Part shown: in pieces, positions 24,377-33,569 of the stretch | Layout of the letters: every line of letters starts with the position of its first letter | Numbering within the stretch: the first letter of the stretch is position 1 | Assembly (NCBI GenBank): GCA_963205005.1 | Contig: CAUJHW010000070.1 | Location: 58,807 to 122,806 of the forward strand | Reading direction: 5' to 3' | From: Pseudomonadota bacterium | GTDB lineage: Bacteria; Pseudomonadota; Alphaproteobacteria; Caulobacterales; Caulobacteraceae | DNA: 64,000 bases | Translations under genes and position numbers: made by a program | The notes under the pieces: model-generated | What the model was told of the DNA's origin: nothing | Databases searched by the model: none | Seen by the model: the letters and a program-made list of their open reading frames with translations, nothing else

Positions 24377-24663
24377 TCAGTCCAGGCGGCGCTCGGCCTC
24401 CCTGTGCAAGCTCCGCAGGGCCGAGACCGCCTCATAGCGCGCCACCAAGCCCGGCTTTCGCTCATGCAGATCCATCAACCCATGCACCGCGAAGGCGGCT
24501 GCGACCTCCCGGATGAAGTGGTCGATGCGCGCATCGTCGTCTGGAAGACCGTGATAGGTCGCCAGGCGATAGGCTTTGGCGAGGTCGTGGCGGAGGTGCT
24601 CGGCGTTCCACTTGTCGCTGAACCCGCGGCTCAGCAGATAGCCGTTGAGGATCTGCCCCCCAA
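24377..24663 (-). pseudogene. 5'-truncated remnant of an unidentified gene
   Basis: A minus-strand open frame of about 95 codons ends at a TGA at 24377-24379. It reads as a normal protein (for example NGYLLSRGFSDKWNAEHLRH and FIREVAAAFAVHGLMDLHER), but no usual start codon occurs before a TAG upstream at about 24675. It looks like the C-terminal end of a helical protein, HEPN-like at most. It faces the truncated TIR gene, suggesting a deletion junction near 24300-24680. The remaining bases to 24812 show nothing supported. Confidence 0.45.
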
Positions 24664-24812
24664 CTAGACCGGTTAAGCGCGCCTACGGCGCGTGCGCGGA
24701 ACGGCCAAGCGCCTAAGCCCAACGGTTCGTAGGCATCGCTAGCAACACCACTACCGATTGATTGCCGACAACCGATACGCGCGTCAATTCCGTAGGAATG
24801 CGGACCGGGCTT

Positions 24813-25037
24813 CTACGGAGGCGAGGCCGACAAAAGCCCTAGCGTCACCGCTTTGGCGACAGCTTGCGTGCGATTTCGAACCTTCAAGCGCGCACAGGCC
24901 TCGCTCACATACTGGTCAACCGTGCGGAACGACAGCCCAAGTGTAGCTGCGATTTCTGATGACGTGTGCCCCGCAGCCGCAAGGCGCAGGCACTCTATTT
25001 GACGGGGGCTAAGCTGCGGCTCGACCGGCTCAGGCAC
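24813..25037 (-). CDS. Stand-alone LuxR-type helix-turn-helix protein
   Basis: A 74-residue protein that is just a LuxR/GerE DNA-binding domain: LSPRQIECLRLAAAGHTSSE, IAATLGLSFRTVDQYVSEAC, then KVRNRTQAVAKAV. The start is a GTG at 25037. There is no receiver or autoinducer domain. Small GerE proteins can act as transcription factors by themselves, but a truncated larger regulator is also possible; no remnant of another domain is seen upstream. Target genes unknown. Confidence 0.75.
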   Translation of the reverse strand: MPEPVEPQLSPRQIECLRLAAAGHTSSEIAATLGLSFRTVDQYVSEACARLKVRNRTQAVAKAVTLGLLSASPP

Positions 25038-25215
25038 TGGCGGTTCTCGATGAGTTTAATCGCACGAGAATCGCATCCCCATTGCCGTGTTCTTATCCGG
25101 CGAGCTTGAAACGTGACCTAGCGTAAATCAACCTTACAGTGGTACGGTTCCGTCGCTCGCGCATCGGCTGAGCGTCAAAACCTAGATGGCCGCAGCTGAC
25201 ACCCCCCTTCAGCCG

Positions 25216-25680
25216 TTAAGGCGAACATGCGGCACATGTCCCACGGATCTCCACGATTGCTGATCGCAAGGCGAACCCGCCCGCGTCAGGACGCAAGGTG
25301 TCGAGATCAAGCGGCTGCTCGTCCGCACGCCCGCAAGCTTCGCAGATCAGAAACGCTGCCGCGTGCGGATCGACAGGGATAGCGCAGGCTACGTAGGCTT
25401 TCCGGGTCTCGACCCGATGCGCCAACCCCATTGCGACCAGGAAGTCGAGCGCGCGATAAACCGTCGGGGGCCCCACGTAGTGAGCGCCGCGCTTCAGTCC
25501 GGCAATCAGGTCGTAGGCCGTTCGCGGCGCACCGGCCGCCAGGAGCAATTCGTAGGTCTTTCGGCGTGGTGCGGTCCAGGCTTGGCCTCGCGCTTTGCAC
25601 TGTGCTTCCGCTTCGACTAGCGCCGCCCTCTGCGCCGCTGCGGACCGTATCGGAGTAGGATTGCGTTGGGCTTTCGACAC
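25216..25680 (-). CDS. Fur-family metal regulator (Zur-like)
   Basis: A 154-residue Fur-family protein. The N-terminal winged helix includes TAPRRKTYELLLAAGAPRTA and VGPPTVYRALDFLVAMGLAHRVE. The C-terminal dimerization domain has the structural CxxC (LICEACGRADE) and a second Cys pair near the end (GTCAAC). The usual His-rich Fur metal site is poor, so a Zur-like zinc sensor is more likely than an iron sensor. The location in a Zn/Cd resistance island agrees. The DUF3703 gene lies 31 bases upstream on the same strand. Confidence 0.82.
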   Translation of the reverse strand: MSKAQRNPTPIRSAAAQRAALVEAEAQCKARGQAWTAPRRKTYELLLAAGAPRTAYDLIAGLKRGAHYVGPPTVYRALDFLVAMGLAHRVETRKAYVACAIPVDPHAAAFLICEACGRADEQPLDLDTLRPDAGGFALRSAIVEIRGTCAACSP

Positions 25681-25711
25681 GGTCCGCTCAGGCTAGAAGC
25701 TCGGCATTCAG

Positions 25712-26098
25712 CTAGGGGGCCAAATCCTGGCACAGCGGCGCGAGGTCACTCGGCAGAGGCAGCGGCTTCGTTGGCGGTACGTCCGCGCCGCCGGTGTTTC
25801 CCACTGGTAGCCGACCCATCCACGACAGCAGGCCGCCCGCGGCGAGCCGCACAATCTGACCGCGGATTTCACGGGCATCTCGACGGCGCCACCCAATGCG
25901 CAACATCATCCAGTGCGTCCAGGAATGCGCGCCGGCCCACGGCTGGCCAAGGATATGAGCCCGTTCGAGGCGATTAAACGCCTCCCCCAAATCACCGGTC
26001 GCGAAGGCGAACCTCGCAAGAGCGGCTTCACGGTCGTAGGCCTCTCGACGCGCCGTGGTTCTCACCGCCACGCTCCTCCATTGATCTCCCGCCCGCAA
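25712..26098 (-). CDS. DUF3703 protein
   Basis: A 128-residue protein with the DUF3703 core: AFNRLERAHILGQPWAGAHS, HWMMLRIGWRRRDAREIRGQ and the C-terminal MGRLPVGNTGGADVPP. The family is found in mercury and other metal-resistance islands and has no assigned biochemical role. The reading begins with a TTG at 26098; a later start near REAYDREAALARF is possible. It ends 31 bases before the Fur-family gene, so the two may share a transcript. Confidence 0.7.
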   Translation of the reverse strand: MRAGDQWRSVAVRTTARREAYDREAALARFAFATGDLGEAFNRLERAHILGQPWAGAHSWTHWMMLRIGWRRRDAREIRGQIVRLAAGGLLSWMGRLPVGNTGGADVPPTKPLPLPSDLAPLCQDLAP

Positions 26099-26116
26099 AC
26101 AGGCGCGGGATGCGTT

Positions 26117-26587
26117 TTACTGCAACGGAGACTTCTCCGGTGCGCCTCGGGACAGTTCCTTCGATATGTCCAGAGCCAGTTGCTCCGCCGCCTCAGCGGT
26201 GAACGCCAGGTCCAGGACGGGCGTCTGATCTCTTTCGAGCCGAAGCATCAGCACGTCGGCCCCTTCGCGCGTGCTGGCTCTGCTGATGGACCACGAGGTG
26301 GGGACGAACGGCTGGGCGCCGGCGTGCGAAGCCGCCGCCTGCTCTGACCCGAGCCACTCGACCTGCTTCCGATGGGCAGCGCTCCCTGCGGCCATCAAGG
26401 CCGCCATCAGCTTCTGGAAAAGTATGGAAGGGAAGAGGACGCTGACCTTGTCGCCGGCTGCCAACAGCAGTTCCAGCCCGACATGGTCGCCCTTCTCGGT
26501 ACTACCGACGACGCCAATGCCTTCGGCGATAATCGCGACCGTCTCGCCATCTGCACCGGACGCACCGCTTGCCTGTCGTCCTGCCAT
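26117..26587 (-). CDS. Hypothetical protein
   Basis: A 156-residue protein starting MAGRQASGASGADGETVAII. It is alpha/beta in character, with GLELLLAAGDKVSVLFPSIL and a regular C-terminal helix (FTAEAAEQLALDISKELSRG). No recognised domain, signal peptide or membrane segment. It lies 18 bases upstream of the DUF3703 start. A longer frame to 26743 would overlap the divergent HXXEE gene and is not preferred. Function unknown. Confidence 0.55.
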   Translation of the reverse strand: MAGRQASGASGADGETVAIIAEGIGVVGSTEKGDHVGLELLLAAGDKVSVLFPSILFQKLMAALMAAGSAAHRKQVEWLGSEQAAASHAGAQPFVPTSWSISRASTREGADVLMLRLERDQTPVLDLAFTAEAAEQLALDISKELSRGAPEKSPLQ

Positions 26588-26730
26588 GGCTCTCCCCGCC
26601 TCGCCGGGTGTGATGCTACCGTATCCTAACAGGCTCGAAAGCGCTCGCTGGCAGTGTCGTCGTTCTGCGCTTGCTCCTCCAGGGGCTAGAGGATCCATAA
26701 ACGTGTCTTCTGTGGCTCTCAGGCGCGAAG

Positions 26731-27216
26731 ATGACCCAAACAACCGTTCAAAGCACCGCCCGTTACGGCTCGCCTTCGGCGGTCTTCTGGCTCCCGAGCG
26801 GGACCTTCCTTCTGCACACGCTCGAGGAACTCCCGGACTTCCCGAGGTGGGTCAGCACACACTTCGGGCACATGGGCCTCCTGGAATTCGCAGCGATCCA
26901 TATTCCGCTCATCGCCCTTGTGATCTGGACGTCATATCGGGCGCAGGCGCCGGACGGCTCCCGCGTCTGGCGCTTTATGGCCTACGCCTTTCAGTGGCAG
27001 TTCGCGTTCAACGCCCTGTTCCATCTCGGCGCCGCGGCGATGTTTCGCGATTACTCTCCGGGCATGGTGACCGCGGCGACCGTGGCGCTCCCCGCCACCG
27101 CATTCATGACGATGTTGAATCGACGACGCGCAATCCTCCCGCCCCGCACGGCGCTTACGGCTACCGGCGTAGGAGCGGCCCTCGCGGCCGCGGCGGTCGG
27201 GTTCCTGTTCTTATAG
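26731..27216 (+). CDS. HXXEE-domain membrane protein
   Basis: A 161-residue membrane protein with the HXXEE signature (FLLHTLEELPDFPRW at about 26-40) and four to five hydrophobic segments (for example AAIHIPLIALVIWTSY and TGVGAALAAAAVGFLFL). HXXEE proteins are of unknown biochemical role; the motif could bind metal. It is divergent from the hypothetical gene at 26587 and converges with the metal operon. Confidence 0.75.
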   Translation: MTQTTVQSTARYGSPSAVFWLPSGTFLLHTLEELPDFPRWVSTHFGHMGLLEFAAIHIPLIALVIWTSYRAQAPDGSRVWRFMAYAFQWQFAFNALFHLGAAAMFRDYSPGMVTAATVALPATAFMTMLNRRRAILPPRTALTATGVGAALAAAAVGFLFL

Positions 27217-27262
27217 CCGGCGGTCGAACGCGCGGGCAGGCAGCGCGCACGGCGATGTGGCG

Positions 27263-27751
27263 CTATCGTTTCCGCTTGCGCCGCCGGATGTCTGGCGGTG
27301 TGCGCAGAGCGCTGAGGCGCGTCTTCGCCACGTGTCGGGCCAGATCCTCCGTCACAGCGCCCAGAGTAGGTCCATACATGCGGATCAGGCGGCCGCGCAG
27401 CAGATAGGCGGCCGCGCCGGACATCTGCAGGTAGTGCCTGACCGCTGTGTCATGGTCAGCCGACCGCAGCTCGAACCCGAACCGCAGGCCAAAAATTCCT
27501 GGAACGCCAGACGTCCAGATCAGCGCTTCACCCGGCTCCACCTTGTTGACCTTACTCTCGAAACGAACGGCGCGATGGCCCCCCGACTTCGTTAGCCACC
27601 CGAGTTGATAGCCCATCGCACAGCCGACCTCGGGCGCGCCGTCGACCAGGACCGCCTTGGTCCAGGTCCGGTAGCCAGCGAAGTCCGTGAGGACGCGCCA
27701 AACCGCTTGAGGCGAAGCGCTGACCCTAACCTCGCGGCTAACCTCGAACAT
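27263..27751 (-). CDS. SRPBCC-fold protein
   Basis: A 162-residue protein of the START/SRPBCC type (polyketide-cyclase-like): MFEVSREVRVSASPQAVWRV, then LTDFAGYRTW and a C-terminal long helix. Such folds bind hydrophobic ligands; the ligand is unknown. The start at 27751 overlaps the P-type ATPase stop by 14 bases, placing it as the last gene of the metal operon. A very basic C-terminal tail (RRRKRKR) is notable. Confidence 0.75.
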   Translation of the reverse strand: MFEVSREVRVSASPQAVWRVLTDFAGYRTWTKAVLVDGAPEVGCAMGYQLGWLTKSGGHRAVRFESKVNKVEPGEALIWTSGVPGIFGLRFGFELRSADHDTAVRHYLQMSGAAAYLLRGRLIRMYGPTLGAVTEDLARHVAKTRLSALRTPPDIRRRKRKR

Positions 27752-29783
27752 CGCCCGGCCTTGTCCGGTCGCGATACGCCAGCAGGCGCAACGCGTTGGC
27801 GACGACGAGCAGGGTCGACCCTTCATGGAAGACGACAGCCGCACCGATCTTCAGCCCGAACAGGGTGGCCGGGATCAGGAAGGCCACCATGCCCAGACTG
27901 GCCCAGAGGTTCTGTTTGATGATGCGGCTCGTCTGCCGGCTCAAGCCCACCGCGAACGGGAGGTGCCGCAAGTCATCGGCCATGAGTGCGACGTCGGCGG
28001 TTTCGAGCGCGACGTCGGACCCTGCCGCGCCCATGGCGATCCCGACCGTAGCGTTGGCCATCGCCGGTGCGTCGTTGACGCCGTCGCCGACCATCGCCAC
28101 GAGGCCCTCCTTCTCGCGCATGGCCTTGATGAAGGCGACCTTGTCCTCCGGCATCATTCCGCCGATGGCTTCGTCCAGGCCGAGCTTGGCGGCCACGGCG
28201 TCCGCGACGCCCTGGTTGTCGCCCGACAGCATCACGATCCGGCGCAGTCCAAGGCCGCGCAGCTGCGCGACGACCTCGGCGGCGGCTTCTCGGGGCGTGT
28301 CGAGCAAGCCAAGGACACCGAGGTAACGGTCGCCTGAGCGCACGACCATAACCGTGCGACCTTGTTTTTCGAGCCGACTGGCTTCGCTGGCGATTTCTTC
28401 GGGAAGCCCGCCGGGCAGGGTTTCAAAGAGTTTCGGCTTGCCGACGTAAACGTCCTTGCCGGCCACGCGAGCGCGAATGCCCTGACCCGTCAGGCTTTCG
28501 ACGGCTTCGGCCGATGGCAGCGGCGCACCGCCCAGCCGGTCCTGTGCCGCGACGACGACGGCCGCGGCCAGGGGGTGGTCGCTCTGGGCTTCCACCGCCG
28601 CCGCGGTCTCCAGAAGCTCCGTCTCGGTGATCCCGATGGCGGGCACCACGTCGGTCACCTTGGGCTTGCCCTCGGTCAGCGTCCCGGTCTTGTCGAAGGC
28701 GAGCGCGGTGAGCGTGCCCAGGTTCTCAAGCGGCCCGCCGCCCTTCACTAGGACGCCACCGCGGCCGGCCCTGGCGACGCCGCTGAGCACAGCGCTCGGC
28801 ACCGAGATCGCAAGGGCGCACGGGCTGGCGGCCACCAGCACGGCCATGGCGCGGTAGAAGCTGACGCTGAACGGCTCGTCGAGGACGAGAAACGCCAACA
28901 TCAGGACGCCAACCAGAACAAGAACCGAAGGCACGAAGATGCGCTCGAAACGATCGGTGAACCGCTGCGTCGGCGACCGCTGGGCCTCCGCCTCCGCGAC
29001 CATCTTCACGACGCGCGCCAGGGTCGACTCAGTGGCCAGGCGGGCCACCTTCACCTCAAGTGCGCCCGCGCCGTTGATGGTGCCGGCGAAGACCCGATGC
29101 TCCGGGGCAGACTTGTTGAAGTCGGCGTCCTCCGGGGCCGGCCGCTTATCGACGGGCACGCTCTCCCCGGTCACGGGCGCCTGGTTGACGCTGCTCTCGC
29201 CGACGACGACCAAGCCGTCCGCGGGCAGCCGCTCGTTCGGCCTGACGAGCACGATGTCGCCGAGCACAAGCTCCGCGACCGGGACGTCCTCGACCTCGTC
29301 GCCCCGCTTGCGGCTGGCGGTTTCCGGGGCGAGTTCCGCCAGCGCCTCGATCGCGCGCCGGGCACGGCCCATGGCGTAGTGCTCAAGCGCGTGGCCCAGG
29401 CTGAACAGCACCAGCAACAGGCCGCCTTCGGCAAACTCGCCCAGAAAGGCCGCGCCGGCTGCGGCGACGAGCATCAGCGTGTCGATCTCGAAACGCCGGC
29501 GAAGCAGGTTCGCGAAGGCTTCCTTCAGGGTGAAGAAGCCCCCGAAGACATAGGTCAAGGCGTAGAGGCTGAGGGACACGGCGCCTGGTGCTCGCGAGGC
29601 CAACAGCCATCCGGCCAGGAGCGTGACGCCGGCAAGCGCTGCGAAGATCAGCTCGGTGCGTTCACCGAAGATGCCGCCATGGCCTGCACCGCGGGCGCCT
29701 GAGCCGTGGACATGGCCATCCTTGCCGTGCCCCGCATCCCTGGCTTCCTGGCTGCGGTCGGCAACCGCTCGGTCCTGGCTCAT
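27738..29783 (-). CDS. P1B-4-type heavy-metal ATPase (CzcP/CoaT-like)
   Basis: A 681-residue metal-exporting ATPase. There is no N-terminal heavy-metal domain; instead a short His-rich start (GHGKDGHVHG). The metal-site motif SPC is at 320-322 (AASPCALA), the phosphorylation motif DKTGTLT has Asp364, and the family SDHP motif and GDGVNDAPA hinge are present. The last membrane segment carries HEGST near the C terminus. SPC with HEGxT and no N-terminal domain are hallmarks of the P1B-4 group, which exports Zn, Co, Cd or Fe. In Cupriavidus, CzcP boosts the CzcCBA pump, and the same partnership is likely here because the genes share an operon. Confidence 0.93.
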   Translation of the reverse strand: MSQDRAVADRSQEARDAGHGKDGHVHGSGARGAGHGGIFGERTELIFAALAGVTLLAGWLLASRAPGAVSLSLYALTYVFGGFFTLKEAFANLLRRRFEIDTLMLVAAAGAAFLGEFAEGGLLLVLFSLGHALEHYAMGRARRAIEALAELAPETASRKRGDEVEDVPVAELVLGDIVLVRPNERLPADGLVVVGESSVNQAPVTGESVPVDKRPAPEDADFNKSAPEHRVFAGTINGAGALEVKVARLATESTLARVVKMVAEAEAQRSPTQRFTDRFERIFVPSVLVLVGVLMLAFLVLDEPFSVSFYRAMAVLVAASPCALAISVPSAVLSGVARAGRGGVLVKGGGPLENLGTLTALAFDKTGTLTEGKPKVTDVVPAIGITETELLETAAAVEAQSDHPLAAAVVVAAQDRLGGAPLPSAEAVESLTGQGIRARVAGKDVYVGKPKLFETLPGGLPEEIASEASRLEKQGRTVMVVRSGDRYLGVLGLLDTPREAAAEVVAQLRGLGLRRIVMLSGDNQGVADAVAAKLGLDEAIGGMMPEDKVAFIKAMREKEGLVAMVGDGVNDAPAMANATVGIAMGAAGSDVALETADVALMADDLRHLPFAVGLSRQTSRIIKQNLWASLGMVAFLIPATLFGLKIGAAVVFHEGSTLLVVANALRLLAYRDRTRPGDVRG

Positions 29784-29808
29784 GGTCGCTCCTGTACGGG
29801 CTGCGCGA

Positions 29809-29967
29809 TCAGCGGCCCCTGGGGTGGAAGTCGAGGGACGGCGTGCTCACGAAAAGCCCGACCGCAGCCGCGAGGAGCAGAACGGCCACCAGGACCAATA
29901 GGATCTGGGCACGGCCGGGCTTTTGTTGGGGCCGCGTCGCTTCCCGACGCTGGGGGTCACTAGCCAT
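29809..29967 (-). CDS. Small single-span membrane protein
   Basis: A 52-residue protein beginning MASDPQRREATRPQQ. A hydrophilic N terminus is followed by one membrane helix (ILLVLVAVLLLAAAVGLF) and a short tail. It overlaps the DUF190 gene by 8 bases and precedes the P-type ATPase by 25, so it is inside the metal operon and could be an accessory subunit of either transporter. Confidence 0.65.
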   Translation of the reverse strand: MASDPQRREATRPQQKPGRAQILLVLVAVLLLAAAVGLFVSTPSLDFHPRGR

Positions 29968-30295
29968 CGAGGCTGGCGCGCGATGGGCTTCGCAGCACCT
30001 CCACCGCCTCCAGGGTGATGAGACCGATGTCAGGAAGGTCCGAGAGCGAGGCCGCAAACGCCCGCAAACGCCCTTCTTCGTCCACGATCTCCACGACCAC
30101 CGACTGGTCGTCCTCCAGCAAACGGCGGGTGTGCAGGTGCGGCGTGTGGCCGAAGCCGACGAGCGCCTGCAGGACGGTTGCCCCGGCGAGACCGGCCTCG
30201 CGGGCCCGGATGGCCACCACCTCGAAGACCTTGCGGTCTCCGAAGTAGGCGGCCTCGTCGGTGAAGATGCGGAGCAGTTTGCTGACGGGATCCAT
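29960..30295 (-). CDS. DUF190 (PII-like fold) protein
   Basis: A 111-residue cytoplasmic protein with the DUF190 pattern: KLLRIFTDEAAYFGDRKVFE, REAGLAGATVLQALVGFGH and a C-terminal strand region. DUF190 proteins adopt a PII-like fold and often sit beside transporters as nucleotide-responsive regulators. The start MDPVSKLL at 30295 is 34 bases after the czcA stop; the frame to 30346 lacks family sequence. A regulatory role for the CzcA pump or the ATPase is inferred from context. Confidence 0.8.
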   Translation of the reverse strand: MDPVSKLLRIFTDEAAYFGDRKVFEVVAIRAREAGLAGATVLQALVGFGHTPHLHTRRLLEDDQSVVVEIVDEEGRLRAFAASLSDLPDIGLITLEAVEVLRSPSRASLDG

Positions 30296-30329
30296 CGGTG
30301 GGGTCTCCTGAGCGGCCACGGCGCGCGCC

Positions 30330-33300
30330 CTACTCTGCCGGCACAAGGCTGGGGTCGGTTCGCGGCCGGCGCTTGCGACGCTCGGCGAAGTCCAGGACCA
30401 CCTGGGTGATCGCGGGCAACACCAGCAGCGTCAGGGCGGTGGCCGTGACGAGGCCGCCGATCACCACCATGGCCAGGGGCTTCTGCACCTCGGCGCCGGT
30501 GCCGTGCGCCAGCGCCATCGGGATGAAGCCGATGGCCGGCACCAGGCCGGTCATCACCACCGGCCGGACCTTTTCCATCATGCCTTCGACGATCGCCTTG
30601 GTGGTCGGCAGGCCGTCGTCCAGGCGCTGGCGGATCGCACTCATCACCACCAGCCCGTTCAGGACCGCGACCCCGGCCAGCACGATGAAGCCCACCGCCG
30701 CGGAGACGGAGAAGTTGATGCGCGTCAGAGCGAGGGTGAACACCCCGCCGGCCAAGCCCAGCGGGATCGCCGTAAAGACGGCCACCGCGAGGGGCATGCT
30801 GCCGAGCGCCATGTAGAGCAGCGCGAAAATCGCCAGGAAGCAGATCGGCACGACGATCGCGAGCCGCTGCGAGGCCGCCTGCAGGTTCTCGAACTGGCCA
30901 CCCCAGTCGAGGAACATCCCGGGGGGCAGCGCCACCGCTTCCACCTTCGGTCGCGCGTCCCTGACGAACGAGCCGACGTCACGGCCGCGGACGTTGGATG
31001 ACACCACCACCCGGCGCTTGCCGTTCTCGCGGCTGATCTGGTTCAGGCCCTCCGTGTAGCGGAACTGCGCCAGTTGGCTGAGCGGCACGGAGCCTCGGGC
31101 ATGCCCGTCTTCGCCCGGCAGCATGACCGGCAGGGCGCCCAGGGCGTCGAGGCTGGTGCGCGTGGCCGCGGGAACCCGCACCACCACGTCGAAGCGTCGG
31201 TCGCCCTCGAAGAGCATCCCCGCCTCGCGTCCCGCCATGGCGGCGGCGACGGTGTCGGCCACCTCCTCGACCGTGAGGCCGAAGCGCGCGATGGCGCCCC
31301 GGTCGAACTGGACGTCCAGGGTCGGCGCCCCGCTAACCTGTTCGACCTTCACGTCGGCCGCGCCGGGGGTGGACGACAGCGCCGCGGCGATCCGGTTGCC
31401 GGTGGCCGTCATCTTCTCCAGGTCGTCGCCGTAGATCTTCACGGCCACATCGCCGCGAACGCCGCCGATGAGCTCGTTGAAGCGCAGCTCGATGGGCTGG
31501 CTCATTTCGTAGCCCTGACCGATGAGGGCCCCGGTCTTCGCCTCGATCCGGGCGATGACGTCTTCCTTGGTCTTCACGCCCTTCGGCCAGTCCTTCTGCG
31601 GCTTCAGCAGCACGAAGCCGTCGGAGATGTTGGGCGGCATGGGGTCGGTGGCGACCTCGGCCGTCCCGGTTTTGGAGAACATCAGCTCCACCTCGGGCAA
31701 GCTGCTGATCGCCGCTTCCACGCTGCGCTGCATGCGCAGCGACTGCTCCAGCGACGTCGAGGGAATGCGCTGCGAGGCGACGGCGAGGTTCTTCTCGTCG
31801 AGCTGCGGGATGAATTCCTGGCCCAACAGAGTGAACACGAACCCGGACAGGACAAAGACACCCGCCGCGGCGCCGATGAACGGCCAGGGCCGGGCCACGG
31901 CGCGATGCAGCAGGGGGACGTAGCGTTCGTTGATCTTGCGGATCAGCCAGACTTCCTTTTCCGCGACCTTGCCGCGGATCAGCAGGGCCACCATTGCCGG
32001 CACGAAGGTCAGCGACAGGATGAAGGCCGCCGCCAGGGCCAGCATCAGGGTGATGGCCATGGGCGAGAAGGTCTTGCCCTCCACGCCCTGGAAGGTGAGC
32101 AGGGGCGCGAACACCAGGAAGATGATCGCCTGGCCGTAGACGGTCGGACGGATCATCTCCTGGGACGCCAGCATGGTCTCTTCGAGCCGCTCGCGCAGGT
32201 CCAGCAGGCGACCTTCGCGGTGCTGGCGTTCCGCCAGCCGGCGCAGGCAGTTCTCGATGATGATCACCGCCCCATCGACGATCAGCCCGAAGTCCAGCGC
32301 CCCCAGGCTCATCAGGTTTCCTGAGACGCCGAGGGTGTTCATCCCGATCGCCGTCATCAGGAACGAGATCGGGATGATCAGCACGGCGATCGCCGCGGCG
32401 CGCACGTTGCCGAGCAGGAAGAACAGCGCGATGGCCACCAGCACGGCGCCCTCGAAGAGGTTGCGCTGCACGGTGGCGATCGTGGCGTTGACCAGCTTCG
32501 AGCGGTCCAGGGTCGGCGCGACCTTGACGCCCACGGGCAGGGACTTCTCGAGCGTCTCGAGCTTCTCCCCCACCGCCTTGGCGACGGTCCGGCTGTTCTC
32601 GCCGATCAGCATCAGCGCCGTGCCGACCACGACCTCGTGGCCGTTCTGGCTGGCCGCGCCCGTGCGGAGCTCGCCGCCGATGCGCACCGTGGCCACGTCC
32701 TTGACCATCACCGGCACGCCGCCGCGCGTGGCGATCACCGCATTGGCGATCTCATTGCTCGAGCGGATGCGGGCGTCGGCGCGGACCAGATAGGCCTCCC
32801 CGGCGCGTTCGAGGAAGTTGGCGCCCACCGAGAGGTTCGCCGCCTCAAGCGCTTTCGCCAGGTCGGAATAGGACACGCCATAGGCGTTGAGTTTCACCGG
32901 GTCGGGCTCGACCAGGTACTGTTTCTCGAAGCCGCCGATGGAGTCGACGCCGGCCACGCCCTGAACCGTGCGCAACTGGGGGCCGATGATCCAGTCCTGG
33001 ACGGTGCGCAGGTAGGCGGCCCGCGAGACGTCGTCTGTCAGGCGCTCGCCCTCGGCGGTCAGGTAGCTGCCGTCAGACTGCCAGCCGGGCTGGCCGTCCC
33101 TCACCTTGGTGCCCTTGCCCCCCGGGTTCGTGAAGTCGACCGTGTACATGTAGACTTCGCCCAGCCCGGTGGTCACCGGGCCGATCTGCGGCTGCAGGCC
33201 TTCCGGGAGGTTTTCGCGGGCTTGCGAGATACGTTCGCTCACCTGCTGGCGGGCGAAGTAGAGGTCGACGTTCTCCTTGAAGACCGCCGTCACCTGCGAA

Positions 33301-33569
33301 AAGCCGTTGCGCGAGATCGAACGCGTGCTCTCAAGACCCGGAATGCCGGCGAGGGCCGTCTCGATCGGGAAGGTCACCCGCTTCTCGATGTCGGCCGGCG
33401 AGAGACCCGGGTCGACCGTGTTGACCTGCACCTGCTTGTTGGTGATGTCCGGCACCGCGTCGATGGGCAGCCGGGTCAGCTGCCAGACGCCGATCGCCGA
33501 GACGATGGCGATGAAAAAGACGATCGCCCAGCGCGCCCGGACGGACAGGGCTATGAGGCTGGCGATCAT
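30330..33569 (-). CDS. czcA: CzcA-family heavy-metal efflux RND transporter
   Basis: A 1079-residue inner-membrane RND pump of usual length, with 12 predicted membrane helices and two large periplasmic loops. The TM4 signature LDFGLIVDGAVIIIEN matches the HME1 (Co/Zn/Cd) subgroup and not the Cu/Ag CusA form. The start MIASLIALSVRARWA overlaps the previous small gene by 4 bases; the upstream frame to 33704 is unlike the family. It works with CzcB and CzcC to drive metal ions from the periplasm or cytoplasm out of the cell using the proton gradient. Substrate is inferred from the motif. Confidence 0.95.
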   Translation of the reverse strand: MIASLIALSVRARWAIVFFIAIVSAIGVWQLTRLPIDAVPDITNKQVQVNTVDPGLSPADIEKRVTFPIETALAGIPGLESTRSISRNGFSQVTAVFKENVDLYFARQQVSERISQARENLPEGLQPQIGPVTTGLGEVYMYTVDFTNPGGKGTKVRDGQPGWQSDGSYLTAEGERLTDDVSRAAYLRTVQDWIIGPQLRTVQGVAGVDSIGGFEKQYLVEPDPVKLNAYGVSYSDLAKALEAANLSVGANFLERAGEAYLVRADARIRSSNEIANAVIATRGGVPVMVKDVATVRIGGELRTGAASQNGHEVVVGTALMLIGENSRTVAKAVGEKLETLEKSLPVGVKVAPTLDRSKLVNATIATVQRNLFEGAVLVAIALFFLLGNVRAAAIAVLIIPISFLMTAIGMNTLGVSGNLMSLGALDFGLIVDGAVIIIENCLRRLAERQHREGRLLDLRERLEETMLASQEMIRPTVYGQAIIFLVFAPLLTFQGVEGKTFSPMAITLMLALAAAFILSLTFVPAMVALLIRGKVAEKEVWLIRKINERYVPLLHRAVARPWPFIGAAAGVFVLSGFVFTLLGQEFIPQLDEKNLAVASQRIPSTSLEQSLRMQRSVEAAISSLPEVELMFSKTGTAEVATDPMPPNISDGFVLLKPQKDWPKGVKTKEDVIARIEAKTGALIGQGYEMSQPIELRFNELIGGVRGDVAVKIYGDDLEKMTATGNRIAAALSSTPGAADVKVEQVSGAPTLDVQFDRGAIARFGLTVEEVADTVAAAMAGREAGMLFEGDRRFDVVVRVPAATRTSLDALGALPVMLPGEDGHARGSVPLSQLAQFRYTEGLNQISRENGKRRVVVSSNVRGRDVGSFVRDARPKVEAVALPPGMFLDWGGQFENLQAASQRLAIVVPICFLAIFALLYMALGSMPLAVAVFTAIPLGLAGGVFTLALTRINFSVSAAVGFIVLAGVAVLNGLVVMSAIRQRLDDGLPTTKAIVEGMMEKVRPVVMTGLVPAIGFIPMALAHGTGAEVQKPLAMVVIGGLVTATALTLLVLPAITQVVLDFAERRKRRPRTDPSLVPAE

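Noticed and set aside
31074..32324. Plus-strand frame of 416 codons inside czcA
   Set aside because: Antisense of a conserved RND gene, His/Gln/Arg-rich without any domain.
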